DNA of 64,000 bases, taken from positions 620,001-684,000 of the forward strand of contig JBBELK010000218.1 of assembly GCA_037783545.1 (NCBI GenBank), read 5' to 3'. Shown here piece by piece: positions 11,257 to 22,844 of the stretch (position 1 is its first letter; each line of letters starts with the position of its first letter). The translations under genes were made by a program, and so were the position numbers. A model generated the notes under the pieces. It was not told the origin of the DNA. It did no database searches and saw only the letters and a list, made by a program, of their open reading frames with translations. Source of the DNA: Henricia sp. BOLD:AAB3569. Taxonomy: Eukaryota; Echinodermata; Asteroidea; Spinulosida; Echinasteridae.

Positions 11257-11341
11257 ATTTCCAATATACGCTCGTAACCGGGACAGACGCTTGTGTTACA
11301 TTTTAGGCCGTCCCATGCAGTTACGAGCGTATATTGGAAAT
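11257..11341. repeat. Perfect 22-bp inverted repeat
   Basis: Arms 11257-11278 and 11320-11341 (ATTTCCAATATACGCTCG then TAAC, and the exact complement) are separated by 41 bases. The perfect match suggests a recent foldback element or a maintained structure. Confidence 0.8.
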
Positions 11342-11717
11342 TCGTACAAAGGGTTTTTAGAAAGGCATATGTTGTCACACTATTTGTAACCCTTTTTGGG
11401 CCTAAGTTATCTCTTCAAAACAACTGAAACTTATTTTCTTTATTTTGAGACCAGACAAAGGTCTGTTTTGCCAAAATGCCCCCTTTACCGTGAAAAGACT
11501 CAAATCTCTTCATTTAAACCTTGTCAAATGATTCAACTTCCCTGTTGTGAACAAGGTCTTTGACTCAGGAATGTTACTGTAGATTAGCTTTGAGGGAACA
11601 CTCCTCACGCAAGCTAAATCAATTACCAATATGATTTTACATACACCCTAGAGAGTTAGGCTTAAAAGGGTTCAAACTGGATATGAGTATGTAAAATGGA
11701 ACCATCCGTCACTGGGG
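11342..11717. other. Intergenic DNA
   Basis: Nothing recognised. Confidence 0.5.
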
Positions 11718-12355
11718 GCGTTTTACAGTAGAGGCGCCACCAAGAGTTTGACGCGGAAAGGCTACATTCACTGTGCGCACGCGCGCGCGCGTCAGGGAAA
11801 CAAAGTTGAAACGAGCATTGCTTAGCCGTGTGACAAAACATCTATCCTCGAGAAAAGAGCATAGATTGAACTTTTTTCTTCGCAAACATTGTTAACCATG
11901 TTTAAAAAAATCTAGGCTTCCTAAATAAACTTCAACCTCTAAGTCAGGAATGCAATATCTGGTATGGTGCCTGATCACCATTGAAATGAAACAATGTGAT
12001 TGCCACCTAAGATGACTGCCATGCTAAGGGTAGATGCCCGTATGTAATTTTGACATATTCGTTAAGCATCTGATGCAGTCTGAGTGCTTGTTGAATACAT
12101 GAAAGGCGTGTCTAAAAACAACTTTTTGACAGTTGAAGAACATGTGACCAGGCCTGCGTAATCACTTCGTAAATTGAAGAAAGTGTTCACATTAAAAATT
12201 AATTTTGTCGAATTAAATTTATTTTGTCGAATGTATTCGTTTTCAATCAAATCTGAATTGTTTGTGCAATAAACGAATACACCGATGTCGACCGCTCTGT
12301 CAGAAAATGCCCTCTCCGGCAGAAACGCTTGGTGGCGCTATGCATTGTGAAACGC
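11718..12355. mobile_element. TIR element (GCGTTTTACA ... TGTGAAACGC)
   Basis: Termini of about 35 bp: the left has GCGTTTTACAGTAGAGGCGC then CACCAAG, the right the near complement. An alternating CG tract (CGCACGCGCGCGCGCG) lies near 11777-11792. The interior, about 560 bp, has no recognisable gene. Confidence 0.6.
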
Positions 12356-12802
12356 ACTAATTGTAATCAAATGGGTGGGGAGGGGGATAGGAAGGGGTGG
12401 GGCAAGGCAACACCGACCCTCCCCGCTCCCCCTCCCCTCAAACTCACTGCAGCTCAAATTTAAATTCCATGTCAAGTATTTCAAATAAACACTGGCAGCC
12501 TAATGCATCAGCTTTGCATTTTATCACAATACAAAGTTCATCGGCACCACAAACATGGCAGGTGTGCAGGAGCTCTCAGTAGATAGCTTCTGGACCCAAA
12601 ATTCCACAAATTACACAAGCTCATAACCAAAGTTTGGAAACTTCCCTTCACCCCCTTAATGGTGCCCCTCTTTTGCATATTAGTTTGCCAGGTGCAGATC
12701 ATGCCATAAGTTTTGTAACCATGCTGCTGTACCCCTGTGACCCAAAAGTGTGACTGTGAACTTTTAAAGGGATGGTTGGTCTTGGTAGAAATGTAAATTA
12801 AT
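12356..12802. other. Intergenic DNA
   Basis: A purine-rich GGGTGGGGAGGGGG tract lies near 12371. Nothing else recognised. Confidence 0.5.
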
Positions 12803-12806
12803 TTAA

Positions 12807-13201
12807 AGGAAGGGACAACTCTTGCAAAGGTTCGCCTAATTCTGTATGCTTTATGTAAGTCGCCATCTTTTGCAGTTCGGCATCTCGAACTTGAGAGGGC
12901 GTGAGTCAGGACCCAACAGATTTTTACATACATTTTACATACGGCGTATGGGTGTCGGGAAACAAGGCATCAATCTTGATGTCATCCATGCAATCGTTGC
13001 ATGGTTGACGTCATAATTCCTTTCAAAATTTCAAATATGGCGCAGCACATAGTTGCATTAGTTGCAGAGTTTATCATCAAAATTAATTGGGTTGCCGACG
13101 TTGAAAACAAGATTCTCTGATTCTCATAAAGGTTTATGCACCGGGCAATACATCGGTAATACATCGGTAATATTTTTGATTAAAAAGTTTTGTCCCTTCC
13201 T
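12807..13201. mobile_element. TTAA-flanked MITE (AGGAAGGGACAA termini)
   Basis: TTAA at 12803-12806 and 13202-13205 flanks a 12-bp perfect TIR, AGGAAGGGACAA. A TTAA duplication is characteristic of piggyBac-type insertion; a TAA duplication with a one-base longer TIR is the alternative. No transposase in the 395-bp body. Confidence 0.65.
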
Positions 13202-13311
13202 TTAAGCATGCACTGGTCTTTAATAACTGCTAGGGTTGTAAAATATGTGTGGTAGTGCTCACATAACATGTACAAAGTTTCCTGCCTCTGTTTTGGAGGC
13301 ATGGTGCTGAT

Positions 13312-13385
13312 AAAGCACATTCGGCCTTTGGGTGCATGGCCCATGGTTCGAATCCTGGTCAATACCAATGTGATTATGAGACAGT
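13312..13385 (+). mobile_element. tRNA-like SINE remnant
   Basis: Contains a good B-box-like stretch, ATGGTTCGAATCCTGG (13344-13359). The A-box region is poor. A fragment only. Confidence 0.35.
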
Positions 13386-13680
13386 TTTGTCAAAGGCCTT
13401 GGAATGGTCTCACCAAGACCTTTTGATAGCTTTCCCCAATTGAATTGGTTGTAACTTGTGACGAGTACTTAAAAAATGGTATAAAGTGTCCATTCCATAA
13501 TGGCAAATCCGGATTTATTTCTTGACCATCACTTAAAGGCAGTTAGTATATATCATTGGTAATCTCGAAAATCAGAAATGTTCACAGATTTACACCTAAC
13601 TTACACAATATAAACATGATGACCGTATGAAACTTCCCCTTAAATCGTTCTGTCTGAGTCTTTGAGAAATTAGTAAAACA

Positions 13681-13858
13681 ATTCGCCCCGAAACCATTTC
13701 GCCCAAGTGCCATTTCGCCCCAAACCACTTCACCCGAGTGCCATTTCGCCCCAAATTACTTCGTCCAAACACTATATTGCCCAAATGCCACTTCGCCCCA
13801 AAACCACTTCGTGCACAGGGCGAAATGGTTCAGGGCGAAGTGGTTTTGGGGCGAAATG
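13681..13858. repeat. Minisatellite of CATTTCGCCCC-type units ending in a hairpin
   Basis: Irregular units of about 16-24 bp (CCATTTCGCCC plus AAGTG or CAAAC). At the right end CGCCCCAAAACCACTTCG is followed by its complement after a short spacer. No cas-like gene and no regular spacers, so not a CRISPR array. Confidence 0.75.
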
Positions 13859-14062
13859 ACTGCAAACCCTTTTTTGACTGTTTTCTCAAAGGTTAGACAA
13901 AGTACGGAGCTGGTTTTTGCTCAGGTTGGTTTTAATCATGCATATCTTCAATCACACAGGGGATAAAACTATTTGTAACAGTTTACCAATCATGTATACT
14001 ATCTTTAATTATTCTTACATGTATTTAAAAACTCTCACAGAGATCTTGACTACACTCCGAAC

Positions 14063-14170
14063 TGTGTAAATAGAAACCCACAGAATCAAGTAAAAACTGA
14101 AAACCCATCTTGCCCCAGCCTGGATGAGATTCGAACCGGGGCAAGTGATAAAATCACTGGTGCACAAACC
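14063..14170 (-). mobile_element. SINE copy (B-box GGTTCGAATCTC)
   Basis: On the minus strand it has a B-box followed by GATGGGTTTTCAGTTTTTAC and TGATTCTGTGGGTTT. The same order recurs in the copy at 16285-16400. The A-box part is decayed. Confidence 0.5.
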
Positions 14171-15422
14171 AGATTTTTAGAATAGTTAAAAAGCTGTCTG
14201 ATGTACAAAAAGATTTATAACAAAGCTGACTCGATTGCGGCAAGGGTTTTGTCTAAAATTTTGCCTCAGGACATTCCGGCTGCTTTTACAGCCCATGAAT
14301 ATTTCAAAATAAAAAGTCACAGACGTCATTGTGGAAACAGGAAGAGTATTTAGCACTCCATTTTAAATGGTAGTTTGTCATTTACAATTGCACATGCGTC
14401 ATAAAAAATGGTGATAAAAGCATGTGTGTTTTATCTTTGTAAGGGCTGAATATTTCCAAGTCGGCTTCAAAAAATGAATGAATTGTAAAGAATACCACCG
14501 TGTGGTTTTTGACAGGTGTTGGAGATGTTTTTTGGGGATTTTTTTTGAAACTTTTTTTTAAAGGTTACAAAGCATTATGACTTTCAACGATTTTTCCCCA
14601 GATGAAAACTCTAACAAACCAAAAAGAATTACATTTGTAACACTTACACACGACCAAAAAACAAATTGTAGTTCTGATAGAGATCCCATTCTAAAATTTT
14701 TGAAAAACCTGATACATGTAGGCTGTAATGAACTTTAATGGATGGCTGAAGTGAACTTTAATGGATGGCCGGAGTGGAATAATTTGACATCAACTGAAAC
14801 ATACAATGTACGCAAAGATTTGGAGATGATTTTGGACCATAGTGTAGTTTCTTGTTGAGTTTGCCCCTTTCTAAATTTGGTGGCCATTCTGCTTGCTTGA
14901 GAATTTTGTAAGGTGATATTGACCCCCTTTACCCTAGTCTCTTTACCCTCCCTCATTGCCTCAACCCCCCTCCCTTCGGCATTCTTGCTCTTTCTGACAA
15001 ATATTTTCTTAAACTTCTAAGTGTCGGAATGTCCATTGGCCTATAGCCTGCTATTGTTTGATTTTTTTGTCCTTTTGCCCGTCAGCAGGGGTCGTAAGAA
15101 TTATCAAATCCCATTTATGGCATCAAATTTAATTCTTCTGAGCATAAGGGACGTGCTGGCATTGTCCAGTCAAAATGTCCAATTGTTAAGTGGTCAGCCT
15201 ATCGCGCAGCTTGTGCCACAGAAAAGCCGACTTGCTCTCTTCTGAATTGCATTCCTTTATCCTAGACTTGAGACAGATTGACCAATGGCAGTGCTAATAT
15301 TTATTTGAAGGCCTTGAGCATATTGAATCAAATGGGTCATGAAAATCAGTCTATTCACCCCAAAGCAAGTCGTTGTTTGTATTGAGTAGGCCATACTTCC
15401 GCCGGTCTCTTGTTATTAAGAA
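14171..15422. other. Intergenic DNA
   Basis: Nothing recognised. Long T and A runs occur near 14530-14560. Confidence 0.5.
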
Positions 15423-15444
15423 GGGGGGGGGGGGGGGGGGGGGG
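15423..15444 (+). repeat. 22-base G homopolymer
   Basis: Uninterrupted G run. Its length in an assembly is often unreliable. Confidence 0.9.
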
Positions 15445-16284
15445 AGGCGGTTGCTATTACTAATCAGTGGACCTTTACAAAAAAAATCCCCATTGTGCGT
15501 TTATTGTAAAGGGATTGTACTTGACAGTCATGCTTCATATCTGAGCTTGTGGGTCAGAGGTTGGGCAGGTGATTCCAGGTGTTGCAAAAATGCTGAGGCT
15601 CGTGCCACATCAGGTTGTCAAAAGAGAAGGTCTTTTTTTTGGTACGAGGTCACTTTATGATTGGTCCGTTTCCTGTGTGGTTACCAGGGGACAATAGGGT
15701 CCCCACGTGGAAGGCGCATTGTCTACCCTGGGTGGCACGCGCCCCAGAGCTTAATCAACAGTCTCAGCTCCTATTGGGGATTTTTTTTTCTGTTTACACT
15801 CCAGTGAACTCTTTGATCTCTTGTGATAAGATTTTGGTGCCTCAGAACTTTGTCTGTACCCCTTTTTAGAGGCCACTTTACCCTTGTGCAGTCTAAGAGC
15901 CCACTCCCAATCCTGTCGGTATTGTTGGAAGTACTTGCAGGTTGCCCTAATCACAGAAATTTCTTGTCCCATTGTTGGGGTTACATGGAGGTGAGAAAGG
16001 TTAAAATCCCATCAAGTGTTGTCAAGAGGGTGGTGTTAAATTCTTGCATCAACTTTTTTCCTTCAGAAAGGAGACATTCTGGCTCCAATCTCTTTGGTAA
16101 TTGCCACAACTTTTCAGTAACTTTACATGTTTATTATTACTAAATATTTCTGGTTTTGAAACCAATGATTCCTCAAAAGCACCTGTGGCACTGTAGCTTA
16201 TAATCCTGAGGAAACATGTGAAGAGAAGACAATGAAAAATGCTCAGTTTTAGGGGTGGGAGGAAAACCCCCTCCACATGTATAG
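15445..16284. other. Intergenic DNA
   Basis: Several overlapping open frames of 70-106 codons are present, but none resembles a protein I know and none has exon-like borders. Confidence 0.45.
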
Positions 16285-16400
16285 GTACGTAAAACCCACA
16301 AAATCAAGCAGAGACTGAAAACCCAATCCACTGACCTGGTGACAGGATTCAAACCAGGGCCATTAGGAGTGGAAGGTGAGAAAAGTACTGCTATATACCC
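16285..16400 (-). mobile_element. SINE copy related to 14063-14170
   Basis: Minus strand: CTGGTTTGAATCCTGTCACC, then GATTGGGTTTTCAGTCTCTG and TTGATTTTGTGGGTTTTACG, the same sequence order as the 14-kb copy. Confidence 0.55.
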
Positions 16401-17865
16401 CACTGACTCGGGTTTTGAGAACATCTCAGAATCTGGGATCAAATCAACATATTTGTAAAATTGTTGCTATAATACTTATAATAGCTTACTGAAAAAGCAG
16501 AATTTCTTATGTCTCAAATTTTAGGAGGCAAAAAAGGGCAATTGTGTCTTCTTTAAACCAGAAACTATGATGAAGAATTTGTAACAAGGGTCCTTGTCTT
16601 TTCAGTGAAATGGAAAAAAACACTCGCTTCAAGGTGTGAAGATTGAAAAATATTATGAACAACCAATTTATGGACACTGTCAAGCAAGAGCACCATTGCG
16701 AAGCAAATTAAAAGTTCAAAAGTACCTGCAGAAATACAAGTTCATGGAACTACATGTGTGGTGATTCGAGCAAAAAAAAACCTTCTTCACAAAGAAGTTT
16801 TATTTTTTGTGTGTGTAAAGGAAGGAAAAGAAACCAGTAAATTTTCAATAGAGTCACCTTAAGGGTCTGCTTATTTCTAATCAGGCAAATCGGACTAATT
16901 TAATCTCAAAATCCAGGGGTAATTGTTCACTCTGCCGGCCACCTGCAGTCTCTGGCACATTCCAATACACAGAGGGGTTGAACCTTTATTAGCTTTTGTT
17001 CTGCCCTTGACACGTGCCGCATATTGTTCATTTAGTTGTCGAGCACGCGACCACTGAGTTATCACGCTTCCTTGCCCCGGCAGACTTTTTTGGAAAAAAT
17101 GAAATGGTTCTCTGGGTTTTTGTCTCTCTTTTGTTAGTAGGTTTCTATTCAGCATTTTTTTTTCTCAGTTTAATTTTTTTATTTTTTATTTTTTCTCTTG
17201 AGCAAATAGGCCTAGGTGTTTCCCAGGGTGGGATTTTTACCCAATTCGTCGGATGGAAGTTACGACTTTGGTGCCAGTGTATTGAATAGCTTTTGACCAA
17301 TAAGAGGGAGGCTATTTATCAGCACGAGACTACTTGTCTTTAGCCTGTGGGAGAAAAATCATTGTGCAGAATTGTGCAGAGCCTGAAGATATCTATGTAT
17401 TGTGGTTGGATATACACAGCTGTGCTTAGGAATGTAGGCTGTTTCAAGCGGGGACATAACCCTGCACTTTACTGCCAAAATGTGGGCGGTGCTGCAAGCT
17501 GGCTGTAGGGCATATATGAATTTATATTACAAATTTGGGGAGTGTGTTCAGCAGCTTGTTTGTCCAGCCCCTTTTATTCCAGTAAAAGAACATTAAAATT
17601 TCGTCCCAGGGGCTGTTACAGATTTTTTTAAAGGAAGAATGGGTGTACAAGGAATAGAGGGTGTAGGGGGCACAAAACCTGCTGGGAGTGCACTGCATAC
17701 ATTAGGACATAATATGTAGTTTTTTATTTGCCATCTTTTCGGGGTGAGGGTGGGTGGGATGCAGGGCAGGGGTGGGCACAGTATAGTCTGCTAAGGGACT
17801 GTTTTAATTTTGTTCAATTGAATACAAAGAAAATGTGACTAGAAGTTGATTGCATTTAATTATTA
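16401..17865. other. Intergenic DNA
   Basis: T-rich stretch at 17155-17190. No gene or element recognised. Confidence 0.5.
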
Positions 17866-17930
17866 GGATTTGCAACCGGGATCTCTGGACCAGTACAGTA
17901 CATGTACCAACTGAGCTACATCCACCCATA
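17866..17930 (-). mobile_element. tRNA-like (SINE head) sequence, probable seed of the adjacent satellite
   Basis: On the minus strand: GGTGGATGTAGCTCAGTTGG (A-box TAGCTCAGTTGG) and, 30-40 bases on, CCCGGTTGCAAATCC, a weakened B-box. The acceptor and T stems do not fold properly, so it is not a functional tRNA. Its 5' half is the sequence reiterated in the array at 17963-19733. Confidence 0.5.
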
Positions 17931-17962
17931 CACTTTCATTCATTTTTACTTAGCTATCTACC

Positions 17963-19733
17963 CATTACTAACTGAGCTATCCTCCCCCACCAACTGAGCT
18001 ATCCACCCCCACCAACTGAGCTATCCACCCCCACCAACTGAGCTATCCACCCCTACCAACTGAGCTATATATATATCCACCCCTACCAACTGAGCTATCC
18101 ACCCTACCAACTGAGCTATCCACCCCACCAACTGAGCTATCCACCCCTACCAACTGAGCTATCCACCCCTACCAACTGAGCTATCCACCCCTACCAACTG
18201 AGCTATCCACCCCTACCAACTGAGCTATCCACCCCTACTAGTTGAGCTATCCACCCCTACCAACTGAGCTATCCACCCCACCAACTGAGCTATCCACCCC
18301 TACCAACTGAGCTATCCACCCCCTACCCAACTGAGCTATCCACCCTCACCAACTGAGCTATCCACCCCTACCAACTGAGCTATCCACCCCTACTAACTGA
18401 GCTATCCACCCTCACCAACTGAGCTATCCACCCCTACCAACTGAGCTATCCACCCCTACCAACTGAGCTATCCACCCCACCAAATGAGCTATATCCACCC
18501 CTACCAACTGAGCTAACCACCCCACCAACTGAGCTATATCCACTCCTACCAATTGAGCTATCAACCCCTACCAACTGAGCTATCCACCCCACCAACTGAG
18601 CTATCCACCCCACCAACTGAGCTATCCACCCCACCAACTGAGCTATCCACCCCACCAACTGAGCTATCCACCCCCACCAACTGAGCTATCCACCCCTACC
18701 AACTGAGCTATCAACCCCTACCAACTGAGCTATCCACCCCTACTAGTTGAGCTATCCACCCCTACCAACTGAGCTATCCACCCCACCAACTGAGCAATAC
18801 CACCCCTACCAATTAACTGAGCTATCCACCCCACCAACTGAGCTATCCACCCCACCAACTGAGCTATCAACCCCTACCAACTGAGCTATCAACCCCTACC
18901 AACTGAGCTATCAACCCCTACCAACTGAGCTATCAACCCCTACCAACTGAGCTATCCACCCCTACGAACTGAGCTATCCACCCCTACCAACTGAGCTATC
19001 CACCCCTACTAGTTGAGCTATCCACCCCTACCAACTGAGCTATCCACCCCACCAAATGAGCTATATCCACCCCTACCAACTGAGCTATCCACCCCACCAA
19101 CTGAGCTATATCCACTCCTACCAATTGAGCTATCAACCCCTACCAACTGAGCTATCCACCCCTACCAACTGAGCTATCAACCCCTACCAACTGAGCTATC
19201 AACCCCTACCAACTGAGCTATCAACCCCTACCAACTGAGCTATCCACCCCACCAACTGAGCTATCCACGCCCACCAACTGAGCTATCAACCCATACCAAC
19301 TGAGCTATCCACCCCACCAACTGAGCTATCCACCCCACTAAATGAGCTATATCCACCCCTACCAACTGAGCTATCCACCCCTACCAACTGAGCTATCAAC
19401 CCCTACCAACTGAGCTATCAACCCCTACCAACTGAGCTATCCACCCCACCAACTGAGCTATCCACCCCACCAACTGAGCTATCCACCCCACCAACTGAGC
19501 TATCCACCCCTACCAACTGAGCTATCAACCCCTACCAACTGAGCTATCCACACCCTACCAACTGAGCTATCCACCCCTACCAACTGAGCTATCCACCCCT
19601 ACCAACTGAGCTATCCACCCCCTACCCAACTGAGCTATCCACCCTCACCAACTGAGCTATCCACCCCTACCAACTGAGCTATCCACCCCTACTAACTGAG
19701 CTATCCACCCCCACCAACTGAGCTATCCACCCT
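17963..19733 (-). repeat. Satellite of tRNA A-box units (22-23 bp, roughly 80 copies)
   Basis: Head-to-tail array, plus-strand unit CCACCCCTACCAACTGAGCTAT. On the minus strand each unit reads TAGCTCAGTTGG, an exact match to the pol III A-box consensus TRGCNNAGYNGG. Unit variants (CAACCCC, TACTAGTTGAG, CCAAATGAGCTATAT) recur in blocks, showing segmental amplification. No B-box lies inside the array. The minus-strand open frame at 18446-18658 is only the repeat translated. Confidence 0.95.
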
Positions 19734-20713
19734 CATTTAAACTACTTGTAAAATTATGTGTAATGTTATTGACGCATATTTATCAAAATTACTTGCAATT
19801 TGCACTTGTAAACTGCTAAATCAGATAACCTGCAAAACTCACAAATATGAACTGAAATAGAGATGGACGAAATGCTGAATCTAGTAACAGACACAAACTA
19901 CCTGTGCTGCGAATCATTTTGGCAAATTGATAGGGCAGATTATTATTTTGGCACGAAAAGATCCAAAAGGAAGTTTTGGACAATGAAATCGACCACCAGT
20001 GGCATTTTGAGGGTTGAAAAGACCCACATATGAGCTTTTATATCGACTACCACACAATGTCGTTGTGGGGGTAAGATCCGGTTTATATTCAAACACTGGT
20101 TATTTTTGTTGAGTATTTCTAAATCTTGCAAAAAGGTTTCAGGTCACTAGCTGCGACATACATCCTAGGTATTATGTAATGTTCACATAGATGACAAAAC
20201 TCTTCATATTTGTCGCATTTTTGTTTTATTTGTCATCAAATCTAAGAGAATATGAGGAGAAAATGCTCAGTTTTAGAAATCAAATCCACATCAAACCACT
20301 GCTGGGCCACAGAAGGATAAGACAATGAAAGAACCACTGTCAACCAGATTATCCTCATCTTTGCTATGGAAAGTGATTGAGGATGTGTGTGATAAAAACT
20401 TTCACTCATGTAAGACATATTTGTACCACCATGTTTGTTTATTATAGCAAAACCATGTGGCTCAGGTACAACTGCCCTGGCTAAAACTGAAAGCGTTTTA
20501 GCTGAAACCATTCATGCATCATACTAATTATTTGCAGCCGTTCTTGTTCAGTACCAAACCTACCCTCCGCGGTGGTTTGTTAAGATCACTATTTTAGCGG
20601 TGTGATAAACCATATTGCTAAAAGTTGTAAAACCGTTCATGCACCGTATTAGTGAAACATTTTGCACAGAAACAAATTTAACCAGTGTTACAAGCAAATT
20701 GAATGCAGTGTCT
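19734..20713. other. Intergenic DNA
   Basis: Nothing firm. CATTCATGCATCATACTAAT near 20507 and CGTTCATGCACCGTATTAGT near 20634 look like a diverged local duplication. Confidence 0.45.
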
Positions 20714-20717
20714 TTAA

Positions 20718-20850
20718 AGGCACAGACTCGTCAGCAATGCGCGCGCGCCAAATTCGTGCTACGAAATACGCAGCTCCATAGCAAAGGCATGGAGCTGCGT
20801 ATTTCGTGGCACGAATTTGGCACGCGTGCATTGCTGACGAGCCTGTGCCT
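20718..20850. mobile_element. TTAA-flanked hairpin MITE, copy 1
   Basis: TTAA at 20714-20717 and 20851-20854. The body is one long near-perfect hairpin: AGGCACAGACTCGTCAGCAA at the left, the complement at the right, and GAGCTGCGTATTTCGT-type sequence near the turn. Other copies: 30031-30128 (deleted), 43644-43777 and 62439-62524. TTAA points to piggyBac-type mobilisation. Confidence 0.75.
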
Positions 20851-20899
20851 TTAATAATAAACGACTATAAAAAGGTGCAACTATTGTGCCGTGTCCATG

Positions 20900-21215
20900 A
20901 AGCCCCAGTCACCGTGACACTGGACCTGCGACCACGTTACGATAGCTGTGACCGAAAAATGTTGGAATCACGGGCAAATCGTAGAAAGAGCGCGCGACTG
21001 GTCGCAGAAATCGTGGGTGATCGTTAGAGGAAAATCAGTCGCAGCAAGGTCAATGGTCATGTTCAAAACTTCTGACCAACTGGTCGTGCCACCTGACGAT
21101 TGGTGGCGCCACCTGTCCTACGACGGTCACTGATCGCCATCACTAGTCCCACTATTACCTACGATTGATCTTGCGATCGATCTTCTCCAATCGATGGTGA
21201 TCGCACGATCACGCT
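20900..21215. mobile_element. Part of a TAAAGCCCYAGTCACAC element
   Basis: The left end, AGCCCCAGTCACC, is followed by sequence complementary to 42890-43594 (shared blocks GACCTGCGACCACGTTACGA, GATCGATCTTCTCCAATCGATGG). The match stops near 21215 at TTAAGCCCCGGTCACAACGA, which looks like another TIR. At 21025-21040 it preserves the empty site for the pair of elements inserted at 43167-43471. Confidence 0.6.
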
Positions 21216-21329
21216 TAAGCCCCGGTCACAACGAACCCACGACGCATTTGTACCACGACACGACAGAAAATGTGTGCAAACGTTTTGTGAAATTGGTTCA
21301 AGGCTGGACATGCCCTCCCATGTAAGTGT

Positions 21330-21459
21330 AGACCGTGTAAAATAGCAACCATTTCGTGGGGCAGTTTCCTTGTTCCTTCAGGACATGCATGGTTGCACAT
21401 ATTGTGCTTCCATTGTTGAACGGTTTAAGTAATGAAATGGCGGCTATTTGATACGGTCT
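21330..21459. mobile_element. TA-flanked MITE (AGACCGT termini), copy 1
   Basis: Left AGACCGTGTAAAATAGCAAC, right the near complement (GCTATTTGATACGGTCT). The middle, GGACATGCATGGTTGCACAT, is shared in reverse with the copy at 44187-44335. Flanking TA bases suggest a Tc1/mariner-type relative. Confidence 0.65.
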
Positions 21460-22245
21460 ATAGATCGATTTTCAAGCCAAATTTTAATCCCAACTTTGCC
21501 AAGGTCTTGGCAAATGTAGAACCAGGGAAAATGCAAACTTATCTCTTGGCCCAAAGTCATATCCCAGGCAATTTACAGGCTAACATTCTTCAGGACAGGG
21601 TGTGATGTGGCAAGGCAAGAAGTGATCCATAAATTACTCTCGGAGACCAAAGTTCAAGTTCTATGGAAGAACGAAACTCCTGTGAAAGTGCAAGTCAATT
21701 TTCCCCCCTCTAATAACTGCTGTACTTTTTAGGTATTTGCAAGCTTTTCTTTCTCCTTTTCCCCTTTTCCCCTCGACCACATTGTGACAACAGGTTGCCC
21801 TCAGGCATGCAGAGTTTTTGCTAAAAAATTTGCCCAGAGAATTGAACTATTCATCATTACAGGGGTCAGAGCAAGTCAGACCTCTGCAAGGGGGGAGTAT
21901 ATATAATGCTTAACTTTGGCTTCACCTTTGTGAGGGAAAAAAGAAACCAGACAGTTATGCATTCAGGTATTAACGTCAGTAACTATAAAAATGTTCACAT
22001 GGAACTTCTAGAATAAAACTTTCAGATATTTTCATGGACTGAAATGGAATTGATGCTGGGCGGAATTACAAACTGTTTTACACATTGAATGATTCTCCAC
22101 AACGTGAGCAATGATTTAGCCAACTTACGACTTCTCCAAGACACCTCAGGGAAAGCGGCACATGTCAGAACAAATTTGTTTTAAGTTGCTTAGAGCTTTA
22201 GCCAGTGTACAATCTCTACCACAATTTGAACCTCTCCGTAGTACA
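21460..22245. other. Intergenic DNA
   Basis: Nothing recognised. Confidence 0.5.
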
Positions 22246-22844
22246 TGTGCGGCTTTTCACACTAGGCAGACTCTCGGACTTTAATTGGGAATCACTTATC
22301 CTTCCAATCGCTTCCTTACGTAACAAAACTCTCAGGCCCCAGGGCAAATAAGGTATGAAATACACTGCAAAGCCACCCCAAAATTGCCATTTTCCCACAT
22401 GGAAAGTTCAACCCTGTGAACAATTTACCCATGGTAAGACACATTTAGAGTCTTGTGTGAAATGGCACTGGGGTGAAATAGCAAAACTCAGACCAGTGTC
22501 ACTCAATGGCCTTCTGACCCGGGTAACTTTTTACCCAGGAAGCTGCAAATAACCAGGAGTTTCGTTTCACACTTAAAATTCTAACTCAAAACACTTATCC
22601 ACTGCAGGTACCTTATTAAATGGGCGCAACAGTGACCCAACCATGGCTATAGTTAACTAGTGCCATTTTTGGCCAGTTAACCCGGGTAAATGGCAAGCAC
22701 AAGATTGTGGATAGGAAATGAACACTTAACCAGGGTATAATATCAGGGTTAAATTTTTCCGTTATCTGGGTAGCTCTCAGGGATATATTGTGGAAAGAGA
22801 CCTATGGTCTTGAGGTTTGATGCGCTCGTGTGAAATGCCCCATT
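22246..22844. mobile_element. TIR element (GCGGCTTTTCACAC) with ACCCGGGTAA words
   Basis: Left terminus GTGCGGCTTTTCACACTAGG, right the near complement of TGGGGCATTTCACACGAGC. ACCCGGGTAA-like words occur near 22518 and 22681, with variants (ACCCAGGAAG, ACCAGGGTAT). The TIR resembles that of 25536-26309, so I place both in one superfamily. Confidence 0.55.

Noticed and set aside
12538-12933. 131-codon minus-strand frame
   Set aside because: It overlaps the left part of a TTAA-flanked MITE and has no recognised domain.
17963-19733. CRISPR-like or protein-coding repeat
   Set aside because: Units are contiguous with no unique spacers, and the genome is eukaryotic. The frames are translated satellite.
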